DNA of 60,000 bases from Rhodocyclaceae bacterium (lineage in GTDB: Bacteria; Pseudomonadota; Gammaproteobacteria; Burkholderiales; Rhodocyclaceae): NCBI GenBank assembly GCA_028713915.1, contig JAQTNK010000004.1, positions 1 through 60,000 on the forward strand, read 5' to 3'. The notes beneath the pieces are model-generated. The model saw only the letters and a list, made by a program, of their open reading frames with translations. It searched no databases and had not been told where the DNA came from. This document shows, piece after piece, positions 18,078-26,456 of the stretch (position 1 is the first letter of the stretch; the number at the start of each line of letters is the position of its first letter). A program made the position numbers and the translations under genes.

Positions 18078-19265
18078 ATGGCGATGACTGTCAGCTCCCT
18101 TCCCCCCTTGCGCCTCAAGGGCCGCGACTTGTTGCCCATCGTCCAGGGCGGCATGGGCGTCGGCGTTTCCGCCCACCGTTTGGCGGGCGCCGTGGCGCGG
18201 CAAGGCGGCATCGGCACGATCGCCAGCGTAGACCTGCGGCGCCTGCATCCGGACCTCATGGCACGCACCGAGCGCACCTCGGCGCTGTCCGGCGCGGCGC
18301 TCAAGGACGCCATCAATGCCGCCAACCTGGAAGCCCTCGACCGCGAAGTGCGGGCCGCCAAGCAGCTGGCGCAGGGCCGCGGCATGGTGGCGGTGAATGT
18401 CATGCGCGCCGTCTCCGACTACGTGGCCCACGTCCGCCAGGCCTGCCACAGCGGCGTCGATGCCATTGTCATGGGTGCCGGCCTGCCGCTGGACCTGCCC
18501 GAGATGGCTGCGGACCACCCCGGCGTGGCGCTGATTCCCATCCTCTCCGACGTGCGCGGCATTTCCCTGCTGCTCAAGAAATGGCTGCGCAAGAACCGCC
18601 TGCCCGATGCCATCATCATCGAACATCCGCGTTACGCCGGCGGCCACCTGGGCGCGCCGCGGCCGGAGGACATCGTCGACACGCGCTTCGATTTCGCCAC
18701 CGTGCTGCCGGGCGCCATCGCCGCGCTGCGGGAACTGGACATCGACCCGGCTGCCGTGCCGCTGATCCCGGCCGGCGGCATCAACAACTTCGAGAAAGTG
18801 CAGACGCTGCTCGGGCTCGGCGCCGCGGCCGTTCAGGTCGGCACGCCGTTCGCCGTGACCGAGGAGGGCGACGCCCATCCGAATTTCAAGCGCGTGCTTG
18901 CCGACGCCAGGCCCGAGGACATCGTCACCTTCATGAGCGTCGCCGGGCTGCCGGCGCGCGCGGTGCGCACGCCGTGGCTGGCAAACTATCTCAAGCGCGC
19001 CGAGAAACTCTGCGCGGCGGCGGTCGGCAAGGCGCACAAGTGCACACTGGCCTGGGACTGCCTGCTATCCTGTGGCCTGCGCGACAGCCTGCCCAAGGCC
19101 GGCCAGTTCTGCATCGACAACCAGTTGGCGGCGGCGCTGCAGGGCGACGTCGAAAAGGGGTTATTTTTCCGGGGTGCCGAGAGCCTGCCCTTCGGATCAG
19201 CGATCCGCCCGGTCAAGGAACTCATCGACTATCTGATGAACGGCAAGATGCCTCAGCTTGCCTGA
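18078..19265 (+). CDS. NAD(P)H-dependent flavin oxidoreductase / nitronate monooxygenase family
   Basis: This FMN-dependent TIM-barrel protein of 395 residues has the N-terminal phosphate and flavin motif IVQGGMGVGVSAHRLAGAV, GGHLGA near the middle and PLIPAGGI further on. A conserved Cys-rich C-terminus follows (WDCLLSCGLRDS). Such proteins oxidise alkyl nitronates or act as enoyl reductases; the substrate cannot be told. I chose ATG 18078 because residues encoded upstream from a TTG at 18027 are unlike the family. The next gene starts 14 nt downstream, so an operon with the chemotaxis-like protein is likely. Confidence 0.85.
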   Translation: MAMTVSSLPPLRLKGRDLLPIVQGGMGVGVSAHRLAGAVARQGGIGTIASVDLRRLHPDLMARTERTSALSGAALKDAINAANLEALDREVRAAKQLAQGRGMVAVNVMRAVSDYVAHVRQACHSGVDAIVMGAGLPLDLPEMAADHPGVALIPILSDVRGISLLLKKWLRKNRLPDAIIIEHPRYAGGHLGAPRPEDIVDTRFDFATVLPGAIAALRELDIDPAAVPLIPAGGINNFEKVQTLLGLGAAAVQVGTPFAVTEEGDAHPNFKRVLADARPEDIVTFMSVAGLPARAVRTPWLANYLKRAEKLCAAAVGKAHKCTLAWDCLLSCGLRDSLPKAGQFCIDNQLAAALQGDVEKGLFFRGAESLPFGSAIRPVKELIDYLMNGKMPQLA

Positions 19266-19279
19266 AGGAGACGCACGTA

Positions 19280-19900
19280 ATGACGAGCGGCGAGGGACGG
19301 GACAGCGGTCGCGAATTGCGGCGCATCGTGCGCATCAACGAAGAGATCAAGACCGTCGTCAAGACGGCCTACCGCATCAATCTGATGGCGATGAACGCCA
19401 TTTTCCTCGCCAAGCGCGCCGGCCAGTCGGCCCTCGGGTTCGGCGTGCTGTCCAACGAATTGCGCCGTTTCGCCACCGAGCTCGAACAGCAGATGATCGC
19501 GCTGGGCCAGGCGACCAGCGGCAGCGTCGTGACGGTTACCGCGATGGTCAAGGAAGCCCATGTCGTGCGGATGCTCGAGCGGGCGCGCGCCGAATGCGAC
19601 GGCCGCGGGCGCGATGCGCTCGACGCCTTGCTGCGCCGCCACCGCGAGACGACGCTGACCGACCGGCGCGACCAGGTCGCGGCGCTCAACCGCAACCTGG
19701 CGATGATGATAGAAAGCACGGCGCGCCTGGTGGAAATGGGCGGCGTCCTGGCGCGCTCGGCGAAGATCGAAGCGGCCTATGGCGGCGGCTTCAGCCAGTC
19801 GCTCAAGCAGGTATCCAGCGATTTCGAAGGCACCATCGGCGAGATTCGAAAATCGCTCGACAGCCTCGGCAAATTTAGACTGCGGGAGTTTGCGGCATGA
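19280..19900 (+). CDS. MCP signalling-hairpin-like cytoplasmic protein
   Basis: This 206-residue, nearly all-helical protein has no membrane segment. Residues ~34-65 (AYRINLMAMNAIFLAKRAG, then SALGFGVLSNELRRFATEL) follow the chemoreceptor tip pattern, the segment that contacts CheA/CheW, but several consensus Glu/Ala positions are changed. No sensor or HAMP domain is present. The ribosome site AAGGAG lies 10 nt upstream. Its stop overlaps by ATGA the gene for a di-iron ODP-type protein, so the two are translated together. A partner role, with the ODP protein as sensor and this as helical output, is inference. Confidence 0.7.
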   Translation: MTSGEGRDSGRELRRIVRINEEIKTVVKTAYRINLMAMNAIFLAKRAGQSALGFGVLSNELRRFATELEQQMIALGQATSGSVVTVTAMVKEAHVVRMLERARAECDGRGRDALDALLRRHRETTLTDRRDQVAALNRNLAMMIESTARLVEMGGVLARSAKIEAAYGGGFSQSLKQVSSDFEGTIGEIRKSLDSLGKFRLREFAA

Positions 19901-20637
19901 AAACCATGCGTGTCATTTACGAAGATGGCGGCCACAAGTGGCACGCCATCGTGCGCGACCCGAATCGCCCCCACTACCTCATCGACACCAACGAATACCT
20001 GGTCGTCGCCGGCGATGACGCCATACTCGTCGATCCGGGCGGCAGCGAAGTCTTTCCCGCCGTCTTCTCGGCCCTGTCCACCCAGTTCGATCCGCGCAAG
20101 ATCGGCAAGCTCTTCGCCTCGCACCAGGATCCGGACATCATCTCGTCGCTGTCGATGTGGATCGAGTTCAATCCCGACATCAAGTGCTATCTGAGCTGGC
20201 TGTGGTCGTCGTTCGTGCCGCACTTCGGCGGCACCAAAGAGACCTTCATCGACATCCCGGACAAGGGCATGGACATCGTCGTCGGCGGCCAGCGGCTCCA
20301 GGCGATTCCGGCGCATTACCTGCATTCCTCGGGCAATTTCCACCTCTACGATCCGAAGGCGAAGATCCTGTTCTCCGGCGACGTCGGCGCAGCGCTGCTG
20401 CCGGCCGGCGAGGATGGCATGTTCGTCGAGAATTTCGATCGCCACATTCGCCATGCCGAAGCCTTCCACCGCCGCTGGATGGGTTCGGAGCGCGCCAAGC
20501 GCGACTGGTGCTCGCGGGTTTCCCAGCTCGACATCGACATGCTGTGCCCGCAGCATGGCGCCATCTATCGAGGCGCGGACGTCAAGCGCTTCATCGACTG
20601 GTTCGCGCATCTCGACGTCGGCGTCATCCACGGTTGA
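19897..20637 (+). CDS. Oxygen-binding di-iron protein (ODP), metallo-beta-lactamase fold
   Basis: This 246-residue protein matches the diiron beta-lactamase-like domain of flavodiiron proteins without any flavodoxin domain. Metal-ligand motifs visible are SHQDPD (variant of HxExD), IPAHYLHS, FSGDVG and CPQHGAIYRG. In Treponema denticola a stand-alone ODP encoded with chemotaxis genes binds O2 and signals to the kinase complex. Here the gene overlaps an MCP-hairpin-like gene by ATGA, which supports an oxygen or NO sensing role rather than reductase activity. The sixth ligand position usually held by His reads Ile. Confidence 0.82.
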   Translation: MKTMRVIYEDGGHKWHAIVRDPNRPHYLIDTNEYLVVAGDDAILVDPGGSEVFPAVFSALSTQFDPRKIGKLFASHQDPDIISSLSMWIEFNPDIKCYLSWLWSSFVPHFGGTKETFIDIPDKGMDIVVGGQRLQAIPAHYLHSSGNFHLYDPKAKILFSGDVGAALLPAGEDGMFVENFDRHIRHAEAFHRRWMGSERAKRDWCSRVSQLDIDMLCPQHGAIYRGADVKRFIDWFAHLDVGVIHG

Positions 20638-20656
20638 TCGCGGCGCAGCCCGGTTC

Positions 20657-20670
20657 TTGATTGTCGTCAA
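20657..20670 (+). promoter_or_regulatory. FNR box upstream of the hemerythrin-DUF2249 operon
   Basis: TTGATTGTCGTCAA differs from the perfect palindrome at one position. A -10-like GAGAAT lies at 20694-20699, giving a predicted start near 20705 with the box at about -41.5. The next ATG is at 20730. Activation under low oxygen is predicted. Confidence 0.65.
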
Positions 20671-20729
20671 GGTCAGCCCTGGGGAATGGCGGCGAGAATC
20701 CCGTCAACTTCAACCGGACGATAGACGAC

Positions 20730-21185
20730 ATGAGCCAACCGACCCAAGCCCTGCGACACCATCACAAACACTGCGACGACCTGTTTGCCGAGGCCGAGGC
20801 CCTGGCCAATGCCGGCGACTGGACGGCCTGCGAAACCGCCAACGCGAAATTTCTCGGCGAGATCGAAGCGCATTTCGCCACCGAAGAGCAAGTGCTGTTC
20901 CCCGCCTTCGCGGCCGCCACCGGCATGAGCGGCGGTCCCGTTTCCGTCATGCTCATGGAGCACGCCCAGATGCGTGACCTCATGGGCCAGATGACCGCCG
21001 CGCTCAAGGCGCGCGACGGCAATGGCTACGGCGGCGCCGCCGACACCCTGCTGATCCTGATGCAGCAGCACAACATGAAAGAGGAGAACATCCTTTACCC
21101 GATGTGCGACAGTTCCCTGGCGGCCACCGCCATCGATATCGGCGGCGCCCTGGGCGAACGCCTGGAGGGCGCATGCCCGAGGTGA
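20730..21185 (+). CDS. Hemerythrin-like (HHE) domain protein
   Basis: This 151-residue four-helix protein has repeated metal-ligand motifs: LRHHHKHCDDLF, AHFATEEQVLFPAF, EHAQMRDLM and MQQHNMKEENILYPM. It is a single-domain bacterial hemerythrin that probably binds O2 or NO at a di-iron site. ATG 20730 is chosen because the 23 codons upstream in frame overlap the promoter and FNR box. It overlaps the DUF2249 gene by 13 nt. Pairing with DUF2249 and low-oxygen control suggests NO or oxygen handling during anaerobic growth. Confidence 0.87.
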   Translation: MSQPTQALRHHHKHCDDLFAEAEALANAGDWTACETANAKFLGEIEAHFATEEQVLFPAFAAATGMSGGPVSVMLMEHAQMRDLMGQMTAALKARDGNGYGGAADTLLILMQQHNMKEENILYPMCDSSLAATAIDIGGALGERLEGACPR

Positions 21186-21394
21186 AGCTGATCGATGGCC
21201 GCGACCTGTTGCCGCCCGAGCCGCTCGAGCTGGCGGTGGCGGCCCTCGACACGCTGGCGGCCGGCGATGAACTCATGCTGCTGCTCTATTGCCAGCCGCA
21301 GCCGCTGTTCGGCATCCTGCGCCAGAACGGCTACAAATGGGTGGAAACCGTCCAGGACGACGGCACTCATGAAATTCGCATACGCAAGACCTGA
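21173..21394 (+). CDS. DUF2249 (TusA-like fold) small protein
   Basis: This 73-residue protein begins MPEVKLIDGRDLLPPEPLE and contains LLYCQPQPLFGIL and WVETVQDDGTHEIRIRK, a pattern of DUF2249 proteins with a SirA/TusA-like alpha/beta fold. It starts within the end of the hemerythrin gene, preceded by GGAGGG. DUF2249 proteins commonly accompany hemerythrins and denitrification genes; their biochemical job is not established. The lone Cys could be functional. Confidence 0.75.
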   Translation: MPEVKLIDGRDLLPPEPLELAVAALDTLAAGDELMLLLYCQPQPLFGILRQNGYKWVETVQDDGTHEIRIRKT

Positions 21395-21426
21395 TCGGGG
21401 CCGTGGGCCCAGCGCCGGGAAGAGTC

Positions 21427-22728
21427 GTGCATCCTAATCTGTCGTTCGAACAGGCGCCGCCGATTTCGGTACCGTACCGGTTCTTCGTCACGGCGCCCTG
21501 GTTCGGCGCCGCTGCCGGATTGCTGCTGGCGTGGCTGGGCCCCGACGCCCTGGTGTCGCGCTGGGCGCCGGGCGCGCTTGCCGTGACCCATTTGCTCGTG
21601 GTCGGCTTCATGCTGCAGGCCATGTGCGGCGCCTTGCTGCAATTCGCGCCGGTCGCCGCCGGCGGCAACGTCTGGCGCCCCCGGCTTCTTGCCAACGCCG
21701 TGCATCCGCTGCTGGCGACCGCCGCGCTGGTGCTGGCGGCGGCCTTCGTGTCGTCCTTCGGCCCGCTGTTCATCGCGGCGGCGAGCATTTTCGCCGTGGC
21801 GATCGCCGCTTATGTCGTCGTCGTCGGGCTCGCCTTGCGCCGCACGCCGGCCCAGGGGGCGACGCTCATGGCCTTGCGGCTGGCGGTGGTCGGGCTGGCC
21901 GTCACGGCGACGCTCGGCATCACCCTGGCCACGGGCCTCGGAAACGGGCGCAGCTTACCCCTGATCGAAATCACGCTGGTGCATGCCGCCTGGGGCCTGG
22001 GCGGCTGGGCGCTGATGCTGGTGATGGGCGTGTCCTATTTCGTCGTGCCGATGTTCCAGCTGACGCCGCCTTATCCGCTGCGGCTCGCCAAGGCCTTGCC
22101 GCTCGCCCTGGTGCTGGTGCTGGGGCTCTGGTCCTGGCAGCTCACCGGTTCCGCCGCGCCATGGCAGACGGCCGTGCTGCTCGCCGGCATGCTGCTGGCG
22201 GCCGTCTATGCGGCGACGACCCTGGTGCTGCAGGCGCGGCGGCGGCGCAAGGTTGCCGATCCGACCTTGTATTTCTTCCGCGGCGCGATGACCTGCCTGC
22301 TGCTCATCGCGGCCTTCGGCCTTTGGTTCGCCGTGGACGCTGAGGCCGGCGCCGATCCGCGCGCGGCCGTCTGGATCGGCGTGCTGGCCATTCCCGGCGT
22401 CTTCGTGTCGGCGATTTCGGGCATGCTCTACAAGATCATTCCCTTCCTCAACTGGCTGCACCTGCAGCGTTTGGGCGGGCCCGGCGTGATGCCGCCGAAC
22501 ATCCGCGAGATGATCCCGGCGCGGACCATGACCGGCCAGATGTGGCTGCATTTCGCGGCGGTCGCCGGGCTCTTGCTGGCGGTGCTGCAGCCGCTGCTGA
22601 CGCGGCCGGCGGGCCTGCTGTTCGCCGCTTCCTGTGCCTGGCTCGGCGTGAATCTCGCCGGCGGCGTGCGCACCTACCTGCGCTTCAGGGACCGGATGCT
22701 CGCCAGCGCCGCCACGTCCGCAAGCTGA
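21427..22728 (+). CDS. Polytopic membrane protein, about 12 helices, possibly heme-copper-oxidase-subunit-I-like
   Basis: The product of about 433 residues is almost wholly hydrophobic, with about 12 predicted spans. His occurs in or near helices in VTHLLVVGFMLQAMCG and in VHAAWGLGGWALMLVMGVSYF, followed by VVPMFQLTPPYP, which recalls heme-binding oxidase-like membrane proteins. A C-terminal segment reads GMLYKIIPFLNWLHLQ. I do not recognise a named family with certainty. GTG 21427 is favoured over GTG 21403 because GGGAAGAG precedes it. It lies between DUF2249 and SirB genes behind an FNR box, so an NO or oxygen-related role is plausible. Confidence 0.65.
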   Translation: MHPNLSFEQAPPISVPYRFFVTAPWFGAAAGLLLAWLGPDALVSRWAPGALAVTHLLVVGFMLQAMCGALLQFAPVAAGGNVWRPRLLANAVHPLLATAALVLAAAFVSSFGPLFIAAASIFAVAIAAYVVVVGLALRRTPAQGATLMALRLAVVGLAVTATLGITLATGLGNGRSLPLIEITLVHAAWGLGGWALMLVMGVSYFVVPMFQLTPPYPLRLAKALPLALVLVLGLWSWQLTGSAAPWQTAVLLAGMLLAAVYAATTLVLQARRRRKVADPTLYFFRGAMTCLLLIAAFGLWFAVDAEAGADPRAAVWIGVLAIPGVFVSAISGMLYKIIPFLNWLHLQRLGGPGVMPPNIREMIPARTMTGQMWLHFAAVAGLLLAVLQPLLTRPAGLLFAASCAWLGVNLAGGVRTYLRFRDRMLASAATSAS

Positions 22729-22741
22729 CCCGGCGACAGCC

Positions 22742-23134
22742 ATGTACGCCGCCATCAAGTACCTTCACATCGCGTGCGTCGCCCTCAGCGGCGCGGGCCT
22801 GTTTCTGCGCGGCCTGCTGATGATCGCCGCTTCGCCGCTGCTGCAGCACCGCTGGGTCAAGGTTGCGCCCCACGTCAACGATACGGTGCTGCTGGCGGCG
22901 GCCATCGCGCTGGCGGTGATGAGCCGGCAGTTCCCGTTCGTCGAGGCCTGGTTGACGGCCAAGTTGTTCGGCCTGATGGGCTACATCGTCCTCGGCGCCG
23001 TCGCGCTCAAGCCCGGCCGCCCGCGCGGCGTGCGCATCGCCGCCTGGCTCGGCGCGCTGGCGGTGTTCGCCTATATCGTCTCGGTGGCGATTACCAAGAG
23101 CCCGTGGGGCTTGTTCAGGGCGGTTGGTGGTTGA
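22742..23134 (+). CDS. SirB2-family inner membrane protein
   Basis: This 130-residue protein has four predicted helices and a SirB2-type start (MYAAIKYLHIACVALSGAGLF) with conserved WVKVAPHVNDTVLL. SirB (YchQ) proteins have no settled function. Its 3' end overlaps the converging fnr gene by about 20 nt. It is probably the last gene of the hemerythrin operon. Confidence 0.8.
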   Translation: MYAAIKYLHIACVALSGAGLFLRGLLMIAASPLLQHRWVKVAPHVNDTVLLAAAIALAVMSRQFPFVEAWLTAKLFGLMGYIVLGAVALKPGRPRGVRIAAWLGALAVFAYIVSVAITKSPWGLFRAVGG

Positions 23135-23855
23135 GCAGGCGCTTCAGTCCGGCCGCTTCGAGGATGCGGATGTGCTTCTGATGCACGCTGATCAGGCCCT
23201 CGTCCTGGAAGCGCGAAAACGCCCGGCTGACGGTCTCGAGCTTGAGGCCCAGGTAGGAGCCGATTTCCTCGCGCGTCATGCGCAGGTGGAACTCCTGCGG
23301 CGAATAGCCGCGCGCGGTGAAGCGTTGCGACAGGTTGAGCAGGAAGGCGGCCAGCCGCTCCTCGGCGCGCATCGTTCCCAGCAGCATCATGACGCCGTGG
23401 TCGCGCACGATCTCGCGGCTCATGACCTGATGGAAATGGCGTTGCAGGGCCTGGACTTCGCGCGACAGCTGTTCGAGCTGAACGAAGGGTATGATGCAGA
23501 TCTCGCTGTCTTCGAGGGCGATGGAATTGCAGGTGTGGATGTCGGTGCCGATGCCGTCCATGCCGAGAATTTCGCCGGCCATCTGGAAACCGGTGACCTG
23601 GTCGCGGCCGTCTTCGAGCAGAATGTCGGTCTTGAAGAAACCCATCTTGATGGCGTAGATCGCCTCGAAGGGATCGCCGGCCCGATACAGGTGATGGCCG
23701 CGCTTGACCTTGCGGCGAGCGCCGACGAGTTGGTCGATCTGGGCGATTTCCGTTTCGGAAAGGCCATAGGGCAGGCAAAGTTCCCGCAGGTTGCATTGGG
23801 AACAAGCCGCCTTCAGCGAGGTCAATGTAATTGGAACAACGTTTTGTGAAGGCAC
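23115..23855 (-). CDS. fnr: FNR/ANR-type oxygen-sensing Crp-family regulator
   Basis: This global anaerobic activator has the iron-sulfur Cys triad in ACSQCNLRELC and a fourth Cys in HTCNSIALEDSE, as needed for an O2-labile 4Fe-4S cluster. A cNMP-like beta-barrel follows, then a winged HTH with the FNR recognition helix ETVSRAFSRF. GTG 23855 is chosen; an upstream TTG at 23885 would place the start inside an FNR box. The gene diverges from hemN. Its product is the expected regulator of the FNR boxes at 9018, 9265, 20657 and 23872, and possibly of itself. Confidence 0.92.
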   Translation of the reverse strand: MPSQNVVPITLTSLKAACSQCNLRELCLPYGLSETEIAQIDQLVGARRKVKRGHHLYRAGDPFEAIYAIKMGFFKTDILLEDGRDQVTGFQMAGEILGMDGIGTDIHTCNSIALEDSEICIIPFVQLEQLSREVQALQRHFHQVMSREIVRDHGVMMLLGTMRAEERLAAFLLNLSQRFTARGYSPQEFHLRMTREEIGSYLGLKLETVSRAFSRFQDEGLISVHQKHIRILEAAGLKRLLNHQPP

Positions 23856-23871
23856 GCTGTTGTCAAGCCGT

Positions 23872-23885
23872 TTGATCTGGGTCAA
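23872..23885 (+). promoter_or_regulatory. FNR box between fnr and hemN
   Basis: TTGATCTGGGTCAA has one mismatch to the perfect palindrome. It is centred 17-23 nt from the start of fnr, which fits autorepression. For hemN a -10-like CATCTT (23908-23913) would place the box near -41.5, which fits activation. Confidence 0.7.
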
Positions 23886-23951
23886 TATCGACCCGTTGGG
23901 GATTCGGCATCTTATCGTCTCGTTAACCTAGGCAGCAATGCTGACCCGGAT

Positions 23952-25343
23952 GTGAGCAATTATCAAGAGTTGATTTTCGATCCGCAGATTATTCGTCGCT
24001 TCGACGTCAGCGGACCGCGTTACACCTCCTATCCTACCGCCGACCGCTTCGTCGAAGCTTTCGACGCTGAAGCGTATCGCCTCTGGCTGGGGAAGCGCAC
24101 CATCGGCGGCATCAGTCGACCGTTGTCATTATACTTCCACATCCCTTTCTGCAATACGATCTGCTACTACTGCGCCTGCAACAAGATCATCACCAAGGAT
24201 CACGGCCGTTCCGCCAAGTACATCAAGTACCTGGGCAAGGAATTGGCGATGCAGGCGGCGGCGCTGGACGGCAGTCACGACGTCGTGCAGTTGCACTGGG
24301 GCGGCGGCACGCCGACCTTCCTCTCGCACGACGAAATGCGCCGTCTGATGGATCTGACGCAGCAGCATTTCCGCCTGTTGCCGGGCGGCGAGTATTCGAT
24401 CGAAATCGATCCGCGCAAGGTCGGGCGCGACACCGTGAAACTGCTCGCGGACCTCGGCTTCAACCGCATGAGCGTCGGCGTTCAGGACTTCGAGCCGGAA
24501 GTGCAGCAGGCCGTCAATCGCGTCCAGACGCTGGAGGAAACCCGCGTCGTCATCGACGCGGCGCGCGAGTTCGGTTTCAAGTCGGTGTCGGTCGACCTGA
24601 TCTACGGCCTGCCCAAGCAGAACGTCATCCGCTTCAACCATACGCTCGACGAAGTCATCAAGCTCTCGCCGGACCGCCTCTCGATCTACAACTACGCGCA
24701 CCTGCCGAATCTCGCCAAGCCGCAGCGGCGCATCAGCGAGGCCGAGCTGCCGACGCCGGACGCCAAGTTGCAGATCCTGCAAACGGCGATCCGCCGGCTG
24801 ACCGACGCGGAATACGTGTTCATCGGCATGGACCACTTCGCCAAGCCCGACGACGAGCTCACCGTCGCCCAGCGCCAGGGCCGGCTGCACCGCAACTTCC
24901 AGGGTTACTCGACTCACGCCGACGCCGACCTCATGGCCTTCGGCGTGTCGTCGATCGGCAAGGTCGGCCCGACCTACGCGCAGAACTACCGCACCCTCGA
25001 CGAGTATTACGACAGCCTCGACCGCGGCGTGCTGCCGGTGATGCGCGGCCTCGAGCTGACGGCCGACGACCTCCTGCGCCGCTCCATCATCCAGGCGCTG
25101 ATGTGCCACTTCGAGCTGTCCATCGAGTCCATCGAGATCGCCCACCTGATCGACTTCAAGTCCTACTTCGCCGCCGAACTCGCCGAACTCGCCGAGATGG
25201 AGCAAGCCGGGCTGCTGAAGATCGAGGACCAGTGGATCACCGTGCTGCCGCAGGGCCGCATGCTGGTGCGCGTGATCGCCATGGCCTTCGACAAGTACCT
25301 GCGTTCCGACCGCGAACGCGTGCGTTATTCCAAAGTCATTTGA
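23952..25343 (+). CDS. hemN: Oxygen-independent coproporphyrinogen III oxidase
   Basis: This 463-residue radical-SAM enzyme has the HemN cluster motif CNTICYYCAC near residue 72 and the N-terminal SGPRYTSYPTADRF. GGGTPTFL and IYGLPKQ are further family landmarks. It decarboxylates coproporphyrinogen III to protoporphyrinogen IX anaerobically for heme synthesis. Start is GTG 23952. The stop overlaps the next gene's TTG start. A low-oxygen heme supply fits its position beside fnr and the cbb3 genes. Confidence 0.95.
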   Translation: MSNYQELIFDPQIIRRFDVSGPRYTSYPTADRFVEAFDAEAYRLWLGKRTIGGISRPLSLYFHIPFCNTICYYCACNKIITKDHGRSAKYIKYLGKELAMQAAALDGSHDVVQLHWGGGTPTFLSHDEMRRLMDLTQQHFRLLPGGEYSIEIDPRKVGRDTVKLLADLGFNRMSVGVQDFEPEVQQAVNRVQTLEETRVVIDAAREFGFKSVSVDLIYGLPKQNVIRFNHTLDEVIKLSPDRLSIYNYAHLPNLAKPQRRISEAELPTPDAKLQILQTAIRRLTDAEYVFIGMDHFAKPDDELTVAQRQGRLHRNFQGYSTHADADLMAFGVSSIGKVGPTYAQNYRTLDEYYDSLDRGVLPVMRGLELTADDLLRRSIIQALMCHFELSIESIEIAHLIDFKSYFAAELAELAEMEQAGLLKIEDQWITVLPQGRMLVRVIAMAFDKYLRSDRERVRYSKVI

Positions 25344-26002
25344 TCGGCTCCACCTTCCTGACGCTGTTCCTGGTCGGTCTGCTCGGCGGCACCCATTGCG
25401 CCGGCATGTGCGGCGGCATTGTCGGCGCGCTGTCGCTGCAAGCCGAGCAAGGGCGCAGCGCGCTGCCCATCCATCTCGCCTACAACCTCGGCCGCATCGC
25501 CAGCTACACGCTGGCGGGGGCGCTGGCCGGCGCCATCGGCTATGCCTTCGGCGACATCCTGCCGGTGCAGCGCGGCCTCTACCTGTTCGCCAGCCTGATG
25601 CTGCTCGCCCTCGGCTTCTACCTGCTCGGCGCGACACGCACATTGGCGCTCGTCGAGCGCGGCGGGCAATGGCTGTGGGCGCGCGTGCAGCCCGCCACGC
25701 GGCGCTTCGTGCCGGTGCGCGGCGCGGCGCAGGCGCTGCCGCTCGGCCTGCTGTGGGGCTGGCTGCCCTGCGGTCTCGTCTATAGCGCCCTGACCACGGC
25801 GCTCGCCTCCGGTTCGGCCGCGCGCGGCGCCCTGGCGATGCTGGCCTTCGGCCTGGGCACGCTGCCCAACCTGCTGCTGGCGGGCCTGCTCCTGGCGCGC
25901 TTCCGGCGCTTCGCGCAGGCGCAGGCCACGCGCATGGTGTCGGGCCTGCTGGTCTTGGGCTTCGGCTGCTACGGCCTATTCAATTTCTGGCGCACGCTCT
26001 AA
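25340..26002 (+). CDS. COG2836 membrane protein (TauE/SafE-like) linked to cbb3 and copper genes
   Basis: This 220-residue protein with six predicted helices has the motif GGTHCAGMCGG near the N-terminus and GWLPCGLVYSAL later, both typical of COG2836. The His-Cys-x-x-Met-Cys arrangement looks like a copper site. TTG 25340 overlaps the hemN stop and precedes the first helix directly. Homologues sit beside hemN, anr and ccoS in pseudomonads. A role in copper or heme-protein maturation is inferred; sulfite export is unlikely. Confidence 0.8.
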   Translation: MIGSTFLTLFLVGLLGGTHCAGMCGGIVGALSLQAEQGRSALPIHLAYNLGRIASYTLAGALAGAIGYAFGDILPVQRGLYLFASLMLLALGFYLLGATRTLALVERGGQWLWARVQPATRRFVPVRGAAQALPLGLLWGWLPCGLVYSALTTALASGSAARGALAMLAFGLGTLPNLLLAGLLLARFRRFAQAQATRMVSGLLVLGFGCYGLFNFWRTL

Positions 26003-26071
26003 GTCCGTCTCGCCGGCCGCAGCTTCAGGTGAGATAATTAGCGTTCGCTAATATTTTCCCGGAGAGAGAGC

Positions 26072-26452
26072 ATGGCGGTTACTCCCCACGAACTGGTCAT
26101 CGAGGCCAAGTCACAGATCAAGGAAGTCGGCACCAGCGAGGCGCAGGCGCTGCTCGGCAAGCGTCTGGTCATCGACGTGCGCGAGTACGACGAATTCGCG
26201 GCGGGCCACCTGCCCGGCGCGATCAACATTCCGCGCGGCGTGCTGGAGTTCAAGATCGGCATGGTGCCCGAATGCGCGAACAAGGACGGCGCCTTCCTGA
26301 TCTACTGCCGCACCAGCGGCCGCGCGGCGCTGTCGGCCGTCCAGCTGCAGAAGATCGGTTATACCAATGTCCTGTCCATGGCCGGCGGCTTCGAGATTTG
26401 GAACAACGAAGGGCGGCCGACCGAAAAGCCGGAACCGATCAACTTCGAGTGA
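26072..26452 (+). CDS. Rhodanese-like domain protein
   Basis: This 126-residue single rhodanese domain has [25 protein letters not shown] and the active-site loop [10 protein letters not shown] with the persulfide-forming Cys. The ribosome site GGAGAGAG precedes ATG 26072. It ends 4 nt before copA, so cotranscription is likely. The sulfur acceptor is unknown; protein-bound persulfide near copper genes may help metal or thiol handling. Confidence 0.87.
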   Translation: MAVTPHELVIEAKSQIKEVGTSEAQALLGKRLVIDVREYDEFAAGHLPGAINIPRGVLEFKIGMVPECANKDGAFLIYCRTSGRAALSAVQLQKIGYTNVLSMAGGFEIWNNEGRPTEKPEPINFE

Positions 26453-26456
26453 TGCC

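Noticed and set aside
16575..19037. A very long antisense frame (about 820 codons) opposite phaC and the flavin oxidoreductase gene
   Set aside because: It spans two confidently identified sense genes and their gap, with Arg/His-rich low-quality protein sequence.
25340..26002. Sulfite exporter as the function of the TauE/SafE-like gene
   Set aside because: The HC-xx-MC motif and position beside hemN, fnr and copper genes fit the COG2836 group, not anion export.
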